Shown: positions 17,149-27,604, counted from the first letter of the stretch. The stretch is DNA of 54,603 nucleotides from JAJTFW01 sp964534995 (GCA_964534995.1 CAZHSC010000015.1:1-54603), one strand, 5' to 3'. Made by a program: numbers and translations. Notes: generated from the letters alone by a model not told the origin.

Positions 17149-20100
17149 ATGACCAGATTTTCCCATCTCCACGTACATACACAGTTCTCCCTCCTTGATG
17201 GGGCGGCCGATATTTCATCCTTGTATAAGAAGGCTGTAAAAGATAATATGCCTGCGCTGGCCATCACTGATCACGGTAATATGTTTGGAGCTTTTAAGTT
17301 TGTAGCGGAAGCTGCAAAGTACAATACAAAGGAGAATCCGGATACCATCAAGCCAATAGTTGGTTGTGAATTTTACATGGTGGAAAACCGGCATAAACTG
17401 CAGTTTACGCGGGATGAAAAGGATGTCAGGTATCATCAGCTATTACTGGCCAAAAATGCCGAAGGCTATAGTAATCTTATTAAACTTTGCTCACTTGGGT
17501 ATATTGAGGGTCTGTACGGTAAATATCCGCGTATCGATAAAGAAATATTATTGCAACACCATAAAGGACTGATTGCAACCACCTGCTGCCTGGGAGCCAT
17601 TGTACCCAAAACGATCATTAAAAAAGGAGAAGCGGCTGCCGAAGAAGAGTTTGCCTGGTGGCTTGACCTTTTTGGTGAAGATTATTACATTGAGCTGCAA
17701 AGGCATGATATCCCGGAGCAAAGGCAGGTGAATGAAGTGTTGCTCACTTTCGCTAAAAAATATCAGGTAAAGATCATCGCCTCCAATGATTCACATTATG
17801 TGGACCGTGAAGATTATAATGCGCACGATATTTTGTTGTGCATAAATACGGGAGAAAAGCAAAGTACGCCTACGATTAAGGAATTTGCAGAGGATGATAT
17901 GTCGATGCGGGGCAAGCGTTTTGCTTTTTACAATGATCAGTTCTATTTCAAAACCACACAGGAGATGTCGGCTTTATTTTCGGATTTACCGGAAGCCATT
18001 GATAATACCAACGAAATAGTCGGAAAAATTGAAACCCTCCGGTTGAAGCAGGATATACTGCTCCCGAATTTCCGGGTGCCAGCGGAGTTCACTTCACAGG
18101 ATGAATACCTGCATCATCTAACCTATACCGGTGCTTTACAGAGGTATGGACAGATCACTCCTGAAATTGAAGAGCGCCTGAATTTTGAATTGCATACGAT
18201 TAAAACTATGGGATTTGCCGGGTATTTCCTGATCGTTGCGGATTTTATAAAGGCCGGAAGGGATATCGGTGTGTTTATTGGTCCCGGCAGGGGCTCGGCG
18301 GCAGGCTCAGCGGTAGCCTACTGTACAGGGATTACCAACATTGATCCAATTAAATATAACCTCCTCTTTGAAAGGTTTCTGAATCCGGATCGGAAAAGTA
18401 TGCCGGATATTGATACCGACTTCGACGATGATGGCCGCCAAAAGGTTATCGATTATGTGGTGGAGAAATACGGCAGGAACCAGGTAGCCCAGATTGTCAC
18501 CTACGGTACCATGGCCGCTAAAATGAGTATTAAAGATGTTGCGCGGGTATTGGATTTGCCATTGCCCGATTCCAATGCCCTGGCAAAGCTGGTGCCTGAA
18601 AAACCGGGTATTGAGTTAAACCGTGTGCTGAAAGCTCCTCTCGAAGGAGAAAAGAGTTTAAAAGAAAAGGAGGGGCTCAACAGCGATGAGCTGGAGCAGG
18701 TAAAGCAACTGAGAAGTATTTTGGATGGCGATGATATGCGCTCGCAGGTGCTGCATGAGGCCATGGTGTTGGAAGGTTCGGTACGCAATACCGGTATCCA
18801 TGCTGCAGGAATTATCATTGCACCTAAAGACCTCAAAGAAATTATCCCCGTTGCCACATCGAAGGAAACCGATTTGCTGATCACGCAGTTTGACGGTAAG
18901 GTGATTGAAGACGCCGGTGTCATCAAAATGGATTTCCTGGGATTAAAAACGCTGACCATTATTAAAGATGCGCTACAGTTAATCCGACAGAACCACGGGG
19001 TTGAAATCGATATTGACAGCATTCCGTTGAATGACGAACTTACTTTTGAATTGTACCAGCGCGGGGAAACCAACGGTACATTTCAGTTTGAGTCGTTGGG
19101 GATGCAGAAATACCTAAAGGACCTCAAACCGGATAAACTGGAGGACCTGATTGCGATGAACGCTTTGTTCCGTCCGGGGCCCCTTGCCTATATTCCCAAT
19201 TTCATAGCACGTAAGCATGGCCGTGAAGCCGTGGTATATGACCTGCCGGCCATGGAAGAATTCCTGCAGGAAACCTATGGCATCACGGTTTACCAGGAAC
19301 AGGTAATGCTCTTGTCGCAAAAGTTGGCCGGCTTCAGCAAAGGCGAAGCCGATACGCTGCGCAAAGCGATGGGTAAAAAGCAGAAAGATGTGCTCGATAA
19401 AATGAAGGGTAAGTTTATGGAGGGCTGTGAGAAGAATGGGCATGACCTCAAAGTGTGCGATAAAATATGGAAGGACTGGGAAGCTTTTGCCTCCTACGCG
19501 TTCAACAAGTCGCATTCCACCTGTTATGCATTCGTCGCATTTCAGACCGCTTACCTGAAAGCACATTACCCGGCAGAGTATATGGCGTCAGTGCTGACCC
19601 ATAACCTCAGTCAGCTCGAAAAGGTAACCTTCTTTATGGAGGAATGCAAAAGAATGGGGGTGCCTGTACTGGGTCCCGACATCAATGAATCTCAGTATAA
19701 CTTTAGTGTAAACAAATCCGGGCAAATCCGTTTCGGCCTGGGGGCCGTGAAAGGAGTGGGTGAGCAGGCTGTAATTTCGGTGATTCGTGAACGTGAGTTA
19801 GAAGGACCATTTACATCGGTGTTTGACCTTACCCGCAGGGTCAGCGGCAAATCGGTAAACAAACGCTGCCTCGAGAGCCTGGCGCAGGCAGGTGCTTTTG
19901 ATTGTTTTGCAGGGGTTCACCGCGCACAGTATTTTTACCTGGATCCGCGCGATGGCGTGAGCGGACTGGAAAAAGCCGTTCGCTTTGGTAATGCCATGAG
20001 CATACAATCAGGAAAACAACAGCAAAGCCTTTTCGGTGACAGCATGGTAGAAGAAATAACACAGCCTGTCCTTGCCCGGTGCGAACCCTGGAGCAAACTG

Positions 20101-20748
20101 GAAGCGCTGGGAAAAGAAAAGGAAGTGATCGGCTTTTATATTTCCGGACATCCTCTTGATGATTTCAGGTTTGAAATAAAGAACTTCTGCAGCCATACCA
20201 TTGATCAGTTCATTACTCCCGATGGTATCAAAAGCCTCAGAGGAAAGGATATTGCTTTTGCGGGAATTATTACCCTGGTCAGTCACCGGATGAGTAAAAC
20301 AGGAAAGCCTTTTGGCAGTTTTACAGTGGAAGATCTTAGCGGCAGCATGGAGATCACTCTTTTTGGTGAGGACTATGGGAAATTAAAGCAGTTCCTTGAA
20401 CCCGAAAGCCTCGTGTATATTAAGGCCAAAGTTCAAAACCGTTTTAAAAAAGAGGATGAATTTGAACTCAAGCCCTATTCGATACAATATCTGAGTGATG
20501 TGGGCGATAAACAATCAAAGGAGCTCGTTCTGAGTCTCCGGTTGAGAAACCTGGATAATACCATGGGTCTAAAATTGCAGGACCTGCTGAGACAGCACCA
20601 GGGCAATACTCCATTACGGATCCAGGTGGTTGACGAGGACAAGAAATGGAATCTGCCTTTCGTTAATAAAAACCTGAAAGTTAAAATTAATAATCCGCTG
20701 ATTGAACAATTGGAACTGATTACGAATGGTATAGTGAAACTAAAATGA
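17149..20748 (+). CDS. dnaE: DNA polymerase III alpha subunit
   Basis: DnaE is the replicative polymerase catalytic subunit. From ATG 17149 it has 1199 residues. The N-terminal PHP domain starts with FSHLHVHTQFSLLDGA. The palm carries the catalytic aspartates in MPDIDTDFDDDGR near residues 418-430, with GPGRGSAAGSAVAY just before. The fingers region shows FRPGPLAYIPNFI and AFNKSHSTCYAF, a helix-hairpin-helix follows (GLGAVKGVGEQAV), and an OB fold (KDIAFAGIITLVSHRM) lies near 1030-1100. No 3'-5' exonuclease domain is present, as usual for DnaE. TTG at 17137 is an alternative start but overlaps the promoter. trxA follows. Confidence 0.98.
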   Translation: MTRFSHLHVHTQFSLLDGAADISSLYKKAVKDNMPALAITDHGNMFGAFKFVAEAAKYNTKENPDTIKPIVGCEFYMVENRHKLQFTRDEKDVRYHQLLLAKNAEGYSNLIKLCSLGYIEGLYGKYPRIDKEILLQHHKGLIATTCCLGAIVPKTIIKKGEAAAEEEFAWWLDLFGEDYYIELQRHDIPEQRQVNEVLLTFAKKYQVKIIASNDSHYVDREDYNAHDILLCINTGEKQSTPTIKEFAEDDMSMRGKRFAFYNDQFYFKTTQEMSALFSDLPEAIDNTNEIVGKIETLRLKQDILLPNFRVPAEFTSQDEYLHHLTYTGALQRYGQITPEIEERLNFELHTIKTMGFAGYFLIVADFIKAGRDIGVFIGPGRGSAAGSAVAYCTGITNIDPIKYNLLFERFLNPDRKSMPDIDTDFDDDGRQKVIDYVVEKYGRNQVAQIVTYGTMAAKMSIKDVARVLDLPLPDSNALAKLVPEKPGIELNRVLKAPLEGEKSLKEKEGLNSDELEQVKQLRSILDGDDMRSQVLHEAMVLEGSVRNTGIHAAGIIIAPKDLKEIIPVATSKETDLLITQFDGKVIEDAGVIKMDFLGLKTLTIIKDALQLIRQNHGVEIDIDSIPLNDELTFELYQRGETNGTFQFESLGMQKYLKDLKPDKLEDLIAMNALFRPGPLAYIPNFIARKHGREAVVYDLPAMEEFLQETYGITVYQEQVMLLSQKLAGFSKGEADTLRKAMGKKQKDVLDKMKGKFMEGCEKNGHDLKVCDKIWKDWEAFASYAFNKSHSTCYAFVAFQTAYLKAHYPAEYMASVLTHNLSQLEKVTFFMEECKRMGVPVLGPDINESQYNFSVNKSGQIRFGLGAVKGVGEQAVISVIRERELEGPFTSVFDLTRRVSGKSVNKRCLESLAQAGAFDCFAGVHRAQYFYLDPRDGVSGLEKAVRFGNAMSIQSGKQQQSLFGDSMVEEITQPVLARCEPWSKLEALGKEKEVIGFYISGHPLDDFRFEIKNFCSHTIDQFITPDGIKSLRGKDIAFAGIITLVSHRMSKTGKPFGSFTVEDLSGSMEITLFGEDYGKLKQFLEPESLVYIKAKVQNRFKKEDEFELKPYSIQYLSDVGDKQSKELVLSLRLRNLDNTMGLKLQDLLRQHQGNTPLRIQVVDEDKKWNLPFVNKNLKVKINNPLIEQLELITNGIVKLK

Positions 20749-20816
20749 CATATTGTCAGTCAACTGCGGAGGGAACAATAATTGTAAGCGCAATCAGAAA
20801 TTAAAAAAATAAAAAA

Positions 20817-21134
20817 ATGGCATTAGAATTAACCGATCAGAACTTTGATGAACTTGTTCTGAAATCCGACAAACCCGTACTCGTTGATTTTTGGGCAGAA
20901 TGGTGTGGCCCCTGCAGAATGATAGGCCCCTTCGTGGAAGAAATAGCCAAAGAATACGAAGGCAAAGCGCTTGTAGGTAAAGTAAATGTGGATCACAATC
21001 CGAATATCTCCATGCAGTTCGGCATTCGTAATATCCCTGCATTGTTGTTCTTTAAAAACGGACAGGTGGTTGACAAGCAGGTTGGTGCGGTACCCAAATC
21101 GGTACTGGCCGGTAAGCTGGAAGCACAGATGTAA
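20817..21134 (+). CDS. trxA: Thioredoxin
   Basis: The 105-residue cytoplasmic protein disulfide reductant has the active site WCGPC near residues 28-32, the conserved cis-proline loop IRNIPALLFFKNG near 70-82, and FVEEIAKEYEGKALVGKVNVD between them. The length is typical for TrxA. It lies 68 bases downstream of dnaE on the same strand, an arrangement often seen in Bacteroidota. No signal peptide is present. Confidence 0.96.
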   Translation: MALELTDQNFDELVLKSDKPVLVDFWAEWCGPCRMIGPFVEEIAKEYEGKALVGKVNVDHNPNISMQFGIRNIPALLFFKNGQVVDKQVGAVPKSVLAGKLEAQM

Positions 21135-21359
21135 TAACCTGAATCCTGTATCAAATTTCTGATCATACTTTCGCCGGCTATATTAAGCATATCTGTCAGG
21201 TTGACCGAAGGAACAACAAAAAATAAGATATGGGAAATTCAGGAAAGATGGTTTAATGTTGATGAGTTGAGGGATCCTGACCGGTTGTGTTTGGGCATTG
21301 TGTAACGGAATGTTGTACTTTGCGTTAAAGAACATAACCGGTTATGATCTTTTTACCGT

Positions 21360-22280
21360 ATGGCTATCAATCCCCAGGAATACCAGCAAATTACGCACCT
21401 CGAGCTGATCGCAAGACAGGTGGTGGAAGGATTTATCACGGGTTTACACAAAAGTCCGTTTCATGGCTTCTCAGTAGAGTTTGCCGAGCATCGTATTTAC
21501 AATACCGGAGAAGCCACCCGGCACATTGATTGGAAATTATTCGGTCGTACCGATAAGTTGTTTACCAAACGCTACGAAGAAGAAACCAATCTGAGGTGCC
21601 AGATTGTGGTCGACAATTCAGCCTCGATGCATTTTCCTGAATACAATTCCAAAAGTCCCTCTGTACTGAATAAGATTACATTTTCCGCGCATTGTGCGGC
21701 AGCCCTCATTCAGTTACTGAAAATGCAGAGAGACGCAGCCGGCCTCAGTATTTTTTCCGATAAACTCGATTTGAATACGGCGGCACGGAGCAGCAGCGTT
21801 CATCATAAATTGCTTATACATAAACTGGAAGAAGCTATCGCCTCTAAGGGCAGTACTTCTACCGGACTGGCAAAAGCCCTGCACCAGATAGCAGAAAGTG
21901 TGCATAAACGCTCCCTGGTAATTATTTTCAGTGATATGTTTGAGAATACGTCCGAAGCCGGGGAACTGTTCAGCGCATTGCAGCACCTCCGTTATAATAA
22001 ACATGAAGTAATACTTTTTCATGTGGTGGATAAACGCCTTGAATTGGATTTTAATTTTGAAAACAGACCGTATCAGTTCATAGATATAGAAAGCGGACAG
22101 GAGGTGAAAGTCCACGCTGCCCAGGTTCGGGATGCGTATTTACAGAGCATGGACGTTTTTTACAAAGACCTGAAGTTAAAATGTGCGCAATACCGGATTG
22201 ATTTTGTAGAAGCGGATGTTAACAAAGGCTATAAGCAGGTGTTAATGCCTTATCTGCTTAAGCGGGGAAAGATGCTGTAA
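21360..22280 (+). CDS. DUF58 / von Willebrand-like domain protein
   Basis: The 306-residue protein has the DUF58 core signature near residues 45-75 (GEATRHIDWKLFGRTDKLFTKRYEEE), followed by a degenerate VWA-like metal site, VVDNSASM near 83-90. DUF58 proteins usually sit beside MoxR-type AAA+ ATPases and are thought to help in assembly of membrane or periplasmic complexes. No moxR gene is within this window, so the partner is elsewhere or missing. No signal peptide or membrane span is seen. It is followed by an MFS transporter on the same strand after 121 bases. Confidence 0.9.
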   Translation: MAINPQEYQQITHLELIARQVVEGFITGLHKSPFHGFSVEFAEHRIYNTGEATRHIDWKLFGRTDKLFTKRYEEETNLRCQIVVDNSASMHFPEYNSKSPSVLNKITFSAHCAAALIQLLKMQRDAAGLSIFSDKLDLNTAARSSSVHHKLLIHKLEEAIASKGSTSTGLAKALHQIAESVHKRSLVIIFSDMFENTSEAGELFSALQHLRYNKHEVILFHVVDKRLELDFNFENRPYQFIDIESGQEVKVHAAQVRDAYLQSMDVFYKDLKLKCAQYRIDFVEADVNKGYKQVLMPYLLKRGKML

Positions 22281-22401
22281 ACCCCTTGGCGGGAAAAAAT
22301 TCATTTACAGGCCCGGATTGTCATTTGCCCGGTCACAATAAGAGCGTAGCGGATTTCCGGTAGCCGCTAATTACTATTTTTACTGAAAAGAAAAATCCTC
22401 C

Positions 22402-23619
22402 TTGATCAGCATTTACCGCAAGTCATTTTCAGGTTTACAAAGAAACATATGGATTCTTGCGCTTGCCATGTTTGTGAACCGAAGCGGTTCAATGGTATTG
22501 CTTTTCACCTCTCTTTACATGACAAAAGTATTGCACTTCAGCATCGGTGAAGCGGGAAGTGTGATGAGTTTATACGGAGTGGGAAGTATACTGGGTAGTT
22601 ATGCAGGAGGTTGGCTCACCGACCGGAGCAATTATTTTAAAATCATGATCGTGTCACTCATTTCCAGCGGTCTGATTTTGCTTTTAATGGTATGGGTAAA
22701 GTCGCTCATGGGCCTGGCATGTGTTGTTTTTACCTACGCCTTTACCGCCGATATATTCAGACCTGCCAACTCCAAGGCTATAGCTGCCTACAGTGATCCG
22801 GCTAACCGGGCCAGGTCTGTTTCGCTGGTGCGCCTGGCTATTAACCTTGGATTTACGGTTGGTCCTGCTATGGGTGGTGTAATTGCATTGCACCTGGGCT
22901 ATACATGGCTGTTTGTTGTGGATGCCTTGACTTCCCTTTTGACGGCAGGTTTGCTATATGCGAAACTTCCCCGGCAGGAACCCGGTTCTTCCGGTCATTC
23001 CGGAACTGTTCTCAAAGAAATCAGCACCTCTGCCTATAGGGATTACCGTTATCTGGCTTTTATTGTCCTGGTAGCATTATATGGTACCTGCTTCTTTCAG
23101 ATTTTTGCCAGTGTTCCGCAATATTTAAGCAGGGTCTGGAACTATCATGAAGATACCATTGGGTTATTGCTTGCACTGAATGGATTCCTGGTAGTATTGG
23201 TGGAAATGCCTCTTGTACTCTGGCTTGAAAAGGATAAAAATATTTTCCGGTATATTATCGCGGGCGCCTTTTTTCTGCCGCTTTGTTTTTCTGTTCTTTT
23301 ATTGGGAAAGGGGATGCTCTTGTGGTCTGTCGTTTTTATGTTAGTAATTACGTTGTCTGAAATTTTTGCGATGCCTTTCATGATGAATTTTGCCCTTTCA
23401 CGGCCGCTTGCCGAAAGACAGGGGCAATACGCGGCCCTGTATTCCATCGCTTTTGGTATCGCCAACATAACAGCACCGGTAGTGGGACTGGGTATTGCCA
23501 ACCACTATGGTTTTGAAAACATGTTTTATGTTTTGATTTTGTTAAGCCTGGTATGTGTTGCAGGCTTTTTATTACTTTCAGGAACAATAACTGTCAGGCA
23601 CTCCCCGGTTAGGGAGTAG
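22402..23619 (+). CDS. MFS transporter
   Basis: The 405-residue protein has about twelve hydrophobic helices. The loop between helices 2 and 3 holds the MFS signature GGWLTDRSNYFKI near residues 70-82. It resembles drug- or sugar-efflux major facilitator transporters, but the substrate cannot be told. The start is a TTG at 22402; the next Met lies inside helix 1 (ALAMFVNRSG), which would truncate the membrane segment, so the TTG is preferred. It is convergent with the FkbM methyltransferase gene. Confidence 0.88.
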   Translation: MISIYRKSFSGLQRNIWILALAMFVNRSGSMVLLFTSLYMTKVLHFSIGEAGSVMSLYGVGSILGSYAGGWLTDRSNYFKIMIVSLISSGLILLLMVWVKSLMGLACVVFTYAFTADIFRPANSKAIAAYSDPANRARSVSLVRLAINLGFTVGPAMGGVIALHLGYTWLFVVDALTSLLTAGLLYAKLPRQEPGSSGHSGTVLKEISTSAYRDYRYLAFIVLVALYGTCFFQIFASVPQYLSRVWNYHEDTIGLLLALNGFLVVLVEMPLVLWLEKDKNIFRYIIAGAFFLPLCFSVLLLGKGMLLWSVVFMLVITLSEIFAMPFMMNFALSRPLAERQGQYAALYSIAFGIANITAPVVGLGIANHYGFENMFYVLILLSLVCVAGFLLLSGTITVRHSPVRE

Positions 23620-23729
23620 TAGTTGTATTTAAGAAGCGGGCAAAATAAATCCCCCGTGCCGTATTTATCAATACCGGATCAGATTAAAAATTATTTTAAA
23701 TAAGGTGTGTATGGATTGAAAACGCTGGT

Positions 23730-24584
23730 TTAAGCTGAAACGTGAACTTCCTGATTTTTATCTTTCCTGGAAAGGTGTGTATGTGTATGTGTATGATTTT
23801 CCTTGCGGGAAAGCTCCTGGAAGACATCATTTCTGATGAAAAGCCTCTTAAACTGATTGGTAGAATGAGCAATTTTATAACCACTGCGGATAAGCATTTC
23901 ACTGGCATTCCTGATGCGTCTTAAATAGGGGAGGCCTTTGCAGTGATATACTTCATCAAATTCAACCAGAATTACTTTAATATCCAGTTTGTCTTTCACA
24001 ATATCTTCAATGACTTTGTATTCCGCACCTTCAATTTCCAGCTTTAAAAGATCAATGTAAGTATGGCCCTGACTTTTCATGATGTTGCCCAACTTATCTA
24101 CCGGAACCTCTATATAATCCCCATACTCCTTAAACATTTCAATAGAATGGGATACATAATGTTCAATATCTGGTTTGTAAAACTTAACGGTTGTTTTTTG
24201 ATTCCATACACCGATTTCCAAAAACTTGATTTTCGGTAAATCCCTTTTGTCGATTCTGTAAGTGAATTTTGAACCATTGCTGTTGATACTCATGGTTTCA
24301 TCGTTCTCCAGCTTCTTCTTCAGTTCATTAAAATGATTGATTCCTTCGGGCGCAGGATCCACGATGACCACATTGCAATTGTATCTTTTAATCAATTCAG
24401 TATCAAAAGAAATGTCCTCACCTGCACCAACACAATAACAAATAGAGGAGGCGTTCACAAAATGATCAGGAATATAATATCCGTGGTAATGTGTACCAAT
24501 TTTAACAATGTCTTTAAGTGGAGTAAGATTGGAGGCAGGATGAATTTGTAATGCCCTCTTCACCAGATTTTTAATTCTTTGCAT
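23730..24584 (-). CDS. FkbM-family methyltransferase
   Basis: The 284-residue protein has a SAM-binding motif (CVGAGEDISFD near residue 51-61), a following acidic strand (VVIVDPAPEG) and the FkbM hallmark YIDLLKLEIEGAEYKVIED near 174-192. FkbM enzymes methylate sugar or polyketide hydroxyls, often in exopolysaccharide synthesis. The substrate is unknown and no glycan cluster is adjacent. The C-terminus is odd: NHTHTHTHLSRKDK is encoded by a six-base tandem repeat (23775-23795) and is flanked by two LSRK(E/D) segments. It stands alone and is convergent with the MFS gene. Confidence 0.85.
   Translation of the reverse strand: MQRIKNLVKRALQIHPASNLTPLKDIVKIGTHYHGYYIPDHFVNASSICYCVGAGEDISFDTELIKRYNCNVVIVDPAPEGINHFNELKKKLENDETMSINSNGSKFTYRIDKRDLPKIKFLEIGVWNQKTTVKFYKPDIEHYVSHSIEMFKEYGDYIEVPVDKLGNIMKSQGHTYIDLLKLEIEGAEYKVIEDIVKDKLDIKVILVEFDEVYHCKGLPYLRRIRNASEMLIRSGYKIAHSTNQFKRLFIRNDVFQELSRKENHTHTHTHLSRKDKNQEVHVSA
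23775..23795. repeat. Hexanucleotide microsatellite in the FkbM gene 3' end
   Basis: About three copies of TGTGTA lie in tandem. On the coding (minus) strand they encode alternating His-Thr. Loss or gain of whole units would keep the frame. Confidence 0.75.
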
Positions 24585-25001
24585 ATGCTTTTTTTTAAAT
24601 GAGTATTTAAAGTACCCCGGTTAAATGCTTTTTACCTGAATTTGTTAATAACTTCTGAAATTAATGCAATACAAATATACATGATTTATATCATGCAAAG
24701 CAAGTAAATTAATGTTAAAACATATATTTTTTTGTATTTTATGAATCATGAAATGAATTAATTACACTATAAATAGTGGAAGACAGGTGAAATTCAGTGT
24801 TCACCTGAAAATTGATCTGGATTAGCTTTTTGAGAAGGTAGAGCTGTTGATAAATACAAAGTAATATTTTTTCACACTTATAAAGGTATAAAGATCTCTT
24901 TAGTTTCCTGAAATTATTATTCACCTATTCAGGAGACTCAATTATTATTTACGATTTATTAATACATTTATACCATCCAATCATTTATAAACCCCTTACA
25001 C
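24585..25001. other. AT-rich divergent intergenic region
   Basis: More than 400 very AT-rich bases separate the minus-strand FkbM gene and the plus-strand CotH/T9SS gene. It must hold both promoters, but I could not choose a convincing TAnnTTTG box. No hairpin or gene is evident. Confidence 0.45.
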
Positions 25002-27527
25002 GTGAATTCAAAATTATCATTCTCTGTAACGCTTGTATTCGTGATTCTGAGTTTATGTGCTCATAGTCAGGTAGTTATCAATGAATACTCTGCTTCTAAC
25101 CTCACACAGTTTGTTGACGATCATTCGGATTATGAGGATTGGATTGAGTTGTACAATACCGCTGCTTTTCCCATGCCCCTGGGTGGTTTTCATCTGAGTG
25201 ATGATTCACTGGAGATAAACAAATACACCATTCCGGCTAGCGTTGTGGTGCCTGCAAATGGGTTTGTGAGGTTTTGGTGTTCGGGCCGTGATACCTATAC
25301 TTCCACAAATTTCCACACCAATTTCAGGTTAACGCAAACTAAGAACAGCAGAGAACAAATTATTTTCTCGGACCCATCCGGTGTGGTTTTAGACAGTCTT
25401 TCCCTGTTAAAAACACAACTGGGGCACTCCAGGGGGCGAACTACCAATGGAGCGGGTACCTGGAGTATTTTTACGGCACCAACACCGGGTAGTTCAAACA
25501 ATTCCGCCACTCCCTATCTCCGTTATGCCGACAAGCCTGATTATTCTGTTTCAGCAGGATTTTATCCGCCTCCCATCATTGTCATTGTAACCCATACTGA
25601 GCCAGGCGGAACAGTTCGCTATACTACGGATGGTACCTTGCCTACTGCATCATCACCCATTTGCAGTACAGGGGTATTGATATCAAATACCAGTGTATTA
25701 AAAGCCATCACTTACAGCCCTGACCCTGCGGTATTACCCAGTTTTGTTGAATTTGCTACCTATTTTATGAATGTGAGCCATACACTTCCCGTTATTTCTA
25801 TTTCGGCAACCCAATTGACCAATCTGGCCAATGGCAGTGGTTCCCTTGAACCGAAAGGCACTTTTGAATATTTTGATACTTCCGGAGCACGTAAAGCCAA
25901 TACCTATGGCGAATTCAACAGACATGGGCAGGACTCATGGGTATTGAGCCAGCGAAGCCTTGATTTTATTTCAAGGGATGAAATGGGCTACAATCACAGC
26001 ATTGAAGAAAAGTTATTTGAATATTCTACCCGGGAGAATTTTCAGCGGATCATCCTGCGCGCGGCCGGCGATGATAATTATCCTGCCGACCACCGTCCGG
26101 CCAACCTGGGTAGTGCCCATGTACGTGATGCCTATATCCATATGCTGGCCAAAAAGGGCGGCATGAACCTGGATGTTCGTAATGCCGAAAAAACAATTGT
26201 GTATCTTAATGGTGCTTATTGGGGGGTATATGATATCCGTGAAAATCCGGACGAACACGATTATACCGAATACTATTACGGTCAGGATAAATATAACCTG
26301 CAATATATACTTACCTGGGGCAGCACCTGGGCAGAGTATGGAGGTGCCACCGCCCTGTCCAACTGGAACTCCCTCTACAATTACATCATGACCAACAGCA
26401 TGGCAAATGCCGCCAATTACGCGTATGTCAACGACCGTTATGACGGTACCAGCCTTGCCGATTATGTTATTGCCAATGCCATGACGGTATGTTCCGACTG
26501 GCTGAATTATAATACAGGCTGGTGGAGAGGAATGGATTCAACAGGTACTCACCTGCGATGGGGTTATATCCTTTGGGATAATGACGCTACATTCGGCCAT
26601 TACATTAATTACACCGGAATTCCCAATACCAGCGCATACGCCGACATCTGCGATCCGGAATCTTTAACAGGTAATTCTGACCCCGAAGGTCATATTCAGG
26701 TGCTGAACAGATTAAGACAGAACCCCGATTTCAATCAATACTATATTTCAAGAATTGTGGACCTCTGGAATACGGTTTTCAGTTGTGACAATATGATCAG
26801 CCAGCTCGACAGCATTGTGGCAAAACTGACTCCTGAAATGAGCGCCCATGCCACACGATGGAACGGAACGCTGACCGAGTGGCAGTTAAATATCGACACC
26901 CTGCGTACTTTCATACTCAACCGTTGTAATAATTTATCAAGTGGAATTATCAGTTGTTATAATCTGAGCGGTCCTTATGAAATTACCCTGAATGCGGATC
27001 CCGCCGGAGCAGGTCGTATTAAGTTTAATACCCTCATTCATGATTCCCTGCCATGGACCGGAACTTATTTTGGTGGAATGTCAAACATCCTGGAAGCTTT
27101 ACCCAATTCTCCTTACCAGTTTGTGAACTGGACTTCGGGCTCACAGGTTTTTCTTCCCAATGACAGCGCAATCATTGCGAAAATAAATCCAACATCAGCA
27201 GATACCGTCGTTGCTCATTTTTCATTTGCCACCCCGGTATTTGAAATTACAAGTGATGTACCGGTAGCCAATGTTTATCCTACCTTGGTGGACCAGTTCA
27301 CCACCCTTGATTTCAGTTTGCCTGAAGCATTGCCGGTAAGTATACAGTTATTTAATATCAACGGACAATTGATTTCTACCTTGGCGGATAACAGTTATAT
27401 GCAGACAGGATTTCATTCTATGCGTCTGGCATTAAATACGGGTAAGTTAAATGAGGGAGTATATATCCTGCAGTTCCGTGCAGGCAATACACAAAAATCT
27501 TTTAAACTTATTTATACGGGTAAATAA
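25002..27527 (+). CDS. T9SS-secreted protein with lamin-tail and CotH domains
   Basis: The 841-residue surface or secreted protein starts at a GTG (MNSKLSFSVTLVF) with a signal peptide to about residue 22. Domains in order are: a lamin-tail domain (VVINEYSASN, about 24-165); a chitobiase C-terminal-like module (PGGTVRYTTDGTLPTAS, about 175-250); and a CotH-like domain (about 260-640) with RAAGDDNYP, NGAYWGVYDIRE and the acidic motif WGYILWDNDATFGH. A C-terminal type IX sorting domain (about 765-841) holds VYPTLVD, LFNINGQLIS and GVYILQF. CotH proteins are atypical protein kinases in spore formers, but activity in this type of cargo is not known. Export through the outer membrane by the type IX system is expected. 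Confidence 0.92.
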   Translation: MNSKLSFSVTLVFVILSLCAHSQVVINEYSASNLTQFVDDHSDYEDWIELYNTAAFPMPLGGFHLSDDSLEINKYTIPASVVVPANGFVRFWCSGRDTYTSTNFHTNFRLTQTKNSREQIIFSDPSGVVLDSLSLLKTQLGHSRGRTTNGAGTWSIFTAPTPGSSNNSATPYLRYADKPDYSVSAGFYPPPIIVIVTHTEPGGTVRYTTDGTLPTASSPICSTGVLISNTSVLKAITYSPDPAVLPSFVEFATYFMNVSHTLPVISISATQLTNLANGSGSLEPKGTFEYFDTSGARKANTYGEFNRHGQDSWVLSQRSLDFISRDEMGYNHSIEEKLFEYSTRENFQRIILRAAGDDNYPADHRPANLGSAHVRDAYIHMLAKKGGMNLDVRNAEKTIVYLNGAYWGVYDIRENPDEHDYTEYYYGQDKYNLQYILTWGSTWAEYGGATALSNWNSLYNYIMTNSMANAANYAYVNDRYDGTSLADYVIANAMTVCSDWLNYNTGWWRGMDSTGTHLRWGYILWDNDATFGHYINYTGIPNTSAYADICDPESLTGNSDPEGHIQVLNRLRQNPDFNQYYISRIVDLWNTVFSCDNMISQLDSIVAKLTPEMSAHATRWNGTLTEWQLNIDTLRTFILNRCNNLSSGIISCYNLSGPYEITLNADPAGAGRIKFNTLIHDSLPWTGTYFGGMSNILEALPNSPYQFVNWTSGSQVFLPNDSAIIAKINPTSADTVVAHFSFATPVFEITSDVPVANVYPTLVDQFTTLDFSLPEALPVSIQLFNINGQLISTLADNSYMQTGFHSMRLALNTGKLNEGVYILQFRAGNTQKSFKLIYTGK

Positions 27528-27604
27528 TTGCCGCGTAATTTCATTGTATCCAATAAATGAGGGGGGGTAATAATCAGCTTCCGTAGTACCGGGTCAGCGA
27601 AATA

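Noticed and set aside
24739..24924. A 61-codon minus-strand frame in the AT-rich intergenic region
   Set aside because: The composition is Lys/Leu/Tyr-rich as expected for random AT-rich DNA, and there is no family feature.
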